5,447 nt of DNA from contig DAOVLG010000157.1 of assembly GCA_030631385.1 (NCBI GenBank), positions 1-5,447 on the forward strand, given 5' to 3'. The notes beneath the pieces are model-generated. The model ran no database searches. It worked only from the letters and a program-made list of their open reading frames with translations, and had not been told where the DNA came from. Made by a program: the position numbers and the translations under genes. Of this stretch, positions 4,073 through 5,447 are shown piece after piece. The stretch's first letter is position 1; each line of letters opens with the position of its first letter. Source of the stretch: Candidatus Coatesiibacteriota bacterium. Lineage in GTDB: Bacteria > RBG-13-66-14.

Positions 4073-5447
4073 TCAGCCCTTGATGACCGTGTGCTCCATC
4101 GAGCGGGCGAAGGGAACGAAGGTTCGGCCTCCCCCCGTGTAGAACTTGCCGAAGTACTCCACGAACTGCAACCGGGCGGTGTGGATAAAGCCGCCCAGGG
4201 TGTTCATGGCCAGGTTGAAGGTGTGGCCGACGATGAGGATCAGGATCATGCCGATCACGCTGGATTCGAAGGCCATGGTGTTGACCACCTGGGCGATGAC
4301 CCCGGTGGCCAGCCCCAGGGCGAAGAGCCGTGCGTAGGATAGGATGTCTGAGAAGAGTCCGGAGAAGCCGGTGTAGAGGTTGAAGAATCCCGCCCCCAGC
4401 CTCGGCAGCCCCGAATCGTCGCCCACGCCGCTGAAGACGATGACGTAGAGCCCGATCGCGATTAACCCGTACCAGGCCCAGCCCCCATCGGCCCCCAGCA
4501 TGGGCAGTCCCACCGCCAGGGGTACAAGGAGCATCACCAGGATCCAGGGCAGCTTGCGGAAGAGGGCGGTCTGGGGATCCTTCTGCTTCAGCGCCTCGAT
4601 GAAGCCGATGGTGTAGCCGATGAGGAGGTGCAGATAACCCAGACCCAGGGCGAAGTAGAAGAAGTAGAACATCTGATCCGGGTCCAGGGGGTCCAGAACC
4701 ATGAGCGTCTTGCGCAGCTTAGAAAGGACCGGGGACCACTCGAATGTAAGGCCGAAGAAGCCCCCGGTCAGCACCCCCACGATCATGGTGAACACCCCGG
4801 CGATGATCATCATCCGGAACATCTTCCGGGTGGTGGGCCCCAGGGGGAGTAGTTTAAGGAACAGAAGGCTGAAGACGATGAGGAGCAGCCCGTAACCCGC
4901 GTCGGTGAGACAGATGCCGAAGAAGAGGGCGAAGAAGAAGGCGAAAAAGGGAGTGGGGTCGCTCTCCTCGGGCCGCGGTCGCCCGTAGAGGTCGGTAACC
5001 ATCTCAAAGGGTCGCACCGGGGCGATGTTGTGGATGTACACCGGCGGGGTTTCGTCCTCGGTGGATGGCCGGAGGGAATAGTGGACGAGCTCCCGTTTAT
5101 CCAGGACCCCTTTGACCTCATCCACCACCGTATCGGGAACCCAGCCGCGGAGGTAGATGGCGGAATCTGTGGCCGCTGAGTCGGCGACCAGGCGCTGCCC
5201 CTCGCTCTCGGTTTTTCCCATGTCCAGAGCCAGGTAGAGCGAATCGCGATGTTCGAGCAGACCCTTGGCTTCGGCGAGAACGTCTTCGGCCTCGGTTTCG
5301 CACGTCTCGATTTCCTTTTTGACCCGTTCCAGGCGCTGGCCGGGGGTCAGCGGTCCGGTCAGGGGGCAGGGGGTCGGATCGAAGCTCTTGAGCAGGTCAA
5401 GCAGACCAGAGTCAACCGAGGAGTGCCAGATGAGGAGGATTCTACCC
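4073..5447 (-). CDS. atpI: V/A-type ATPase subunit I (membrane stator), N-terminus off right edge
   Basis: Subunit I (the a subunit of eukaryotic V-ATPase) is the stator that forms the two ion half-channels beside the K ring. About 457 residues are visible; the frame is open to the right edge, so the start and some 150-200 residues are missing. The visible N-terminal part is soluble and helical, with YLRGWVPDTVVDEVKGVLDK, the family's GWVP signature. The membrane domain begins with PFEMVTDLYGRP, then DPTPFFAFFFALFFG and LTDAGYG, and has seven or eight hydrophobic helices. The essential arginine lies in SYARLFALGLA (codon 4328-4330), equivalent to yeast Vph1 Arg735, which exchanges the ion with the K carboxylate. 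The conserved end is GHTFNLAMNTLGGFIHTARLQ followed by VEYFGKFY. The in-frame ATG at 5219-5221 is internal, because family-like sequence continues upstream without a stop. The gene ends with TGA, 66 bases before atpK. Confidence 0.97.
   Translation of the reverse strand, partial: GRILLIWHSSVDSGLLDLLKSFDPTPCPLTGPLTPGQRLERVKKEIETCETEAEDVLAEAKGLLEHRDSLYLALDMGKTESEGQRLVADSAATDSAIYLRGWVPDTVVDEVKGVLDKRELVHYSLRPSTEDETPPVYIHNIAPVRPFEMVTDLYGRPRPEESDPTPFFAFFFALFFGICLTDAGYGLLLIVFSLLFLKLLPLGPTTRKMFRMMIIAGVFTMIVGVLTGGFFGLTFEWSPVLSKLRKTLMVLDPLDPDQMFYFFYFALGLGYLHLLIGYTIGFIEALKQKDPQTALFRKLPWILVMLLVPLAVGLPMLGADGGWAWYGLIAIGLYVIVFSGVGDDSGLPRLGAGFFNLYTGFSGLFSDILSYARLFALGLATGVIAQVVNTMAFESSVIGMILILIVGHTFNLAMNTLGGFIHTARLQFVEYFGKFYTGGGRTFVPFARSMEHTVIKG

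Noticed and set aside
5219..5221. ATG as the start of atpI
   Set aside because: The same frame stays open upstream to the window edge for 75 codons of plausible helical sequence, and the family is far longer. This Met is internal.
1..5447. CRISPR arrays, tRNA or rRNA genes, transposase genes, defence or phage genes
   Set aside because: No regularly spaced direct repeats, tRNA cloverleaf, rRNA-like sequence or transposase motifs were seen on either strand.

Overview
The window comes from a GC-rich bacterial chromosome. Every recognisable gene is on the minus strand. Most of it is a V/A-type (vacuolar/archaeal-type) rotary ATPase operon, read right to left: atpI (N-terminus off the right edge), atpK, atpE, atpC and atpF. 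After a non-coding gap come two accessory genes, then the first 107 codons of atpA, which runs off the left edge. I-K-E-C-F-A is the usual bacterial V/A-ATPase order (as in Enterococcus hirae and Thermus), except that F and A normally adjoin and here lie about 1.3 kb apart. Shine-Dalgarno sites, GTG and TTG starts and a bacterial-type four-helix K subunit point to a bacterium. The phylum cannot be fixed from this sequence; an uncultivated lineage is possible.

Right part (1624-5447): I, K, E, C and F are tightly packed, with gaps of 66, 10, 3 and 3-9 bases. I and K form the membrane ion path. E is a peripheral stator stalk subunit, C is the socket joining the ring to the shaft, and F is the small central-stalk subunit. 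The K subunit keeps all five positions that bind Na+ in the E. hirae K ring (L52, T55, Q56, Q104, E133), so the enzyme is predicted to be Na+-coupled. It has one carboxylate per four-helix protomer, which is typical of ATP-driven pumps.

Middle (1069-1623): about 555 bases without a convincing gene. It is less GC-rich than its surroundings and dense in inverted repeats, including a strong 20-bp hairpin with a nested inner stem. A GC-rich hairpin just after atpF may end or attenuate the IKECF transcript.

Left part (1-1068): a 60-residue DUF1508/YegP-like protein and a membrane methyltransferase of the isoprenylcysteine/phospholipid methyltransferase-like group are joined head to tail with atpA (3-base gap, then a TAATG overlap). 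They therefore look co-transcribed and translationally coupled with the catalytic A subunit. This two-gene insertion inside a conserved ATPase operon is the most unusual aspect of the window. No function linking the two genes to the ATPase can be read from the sequence.
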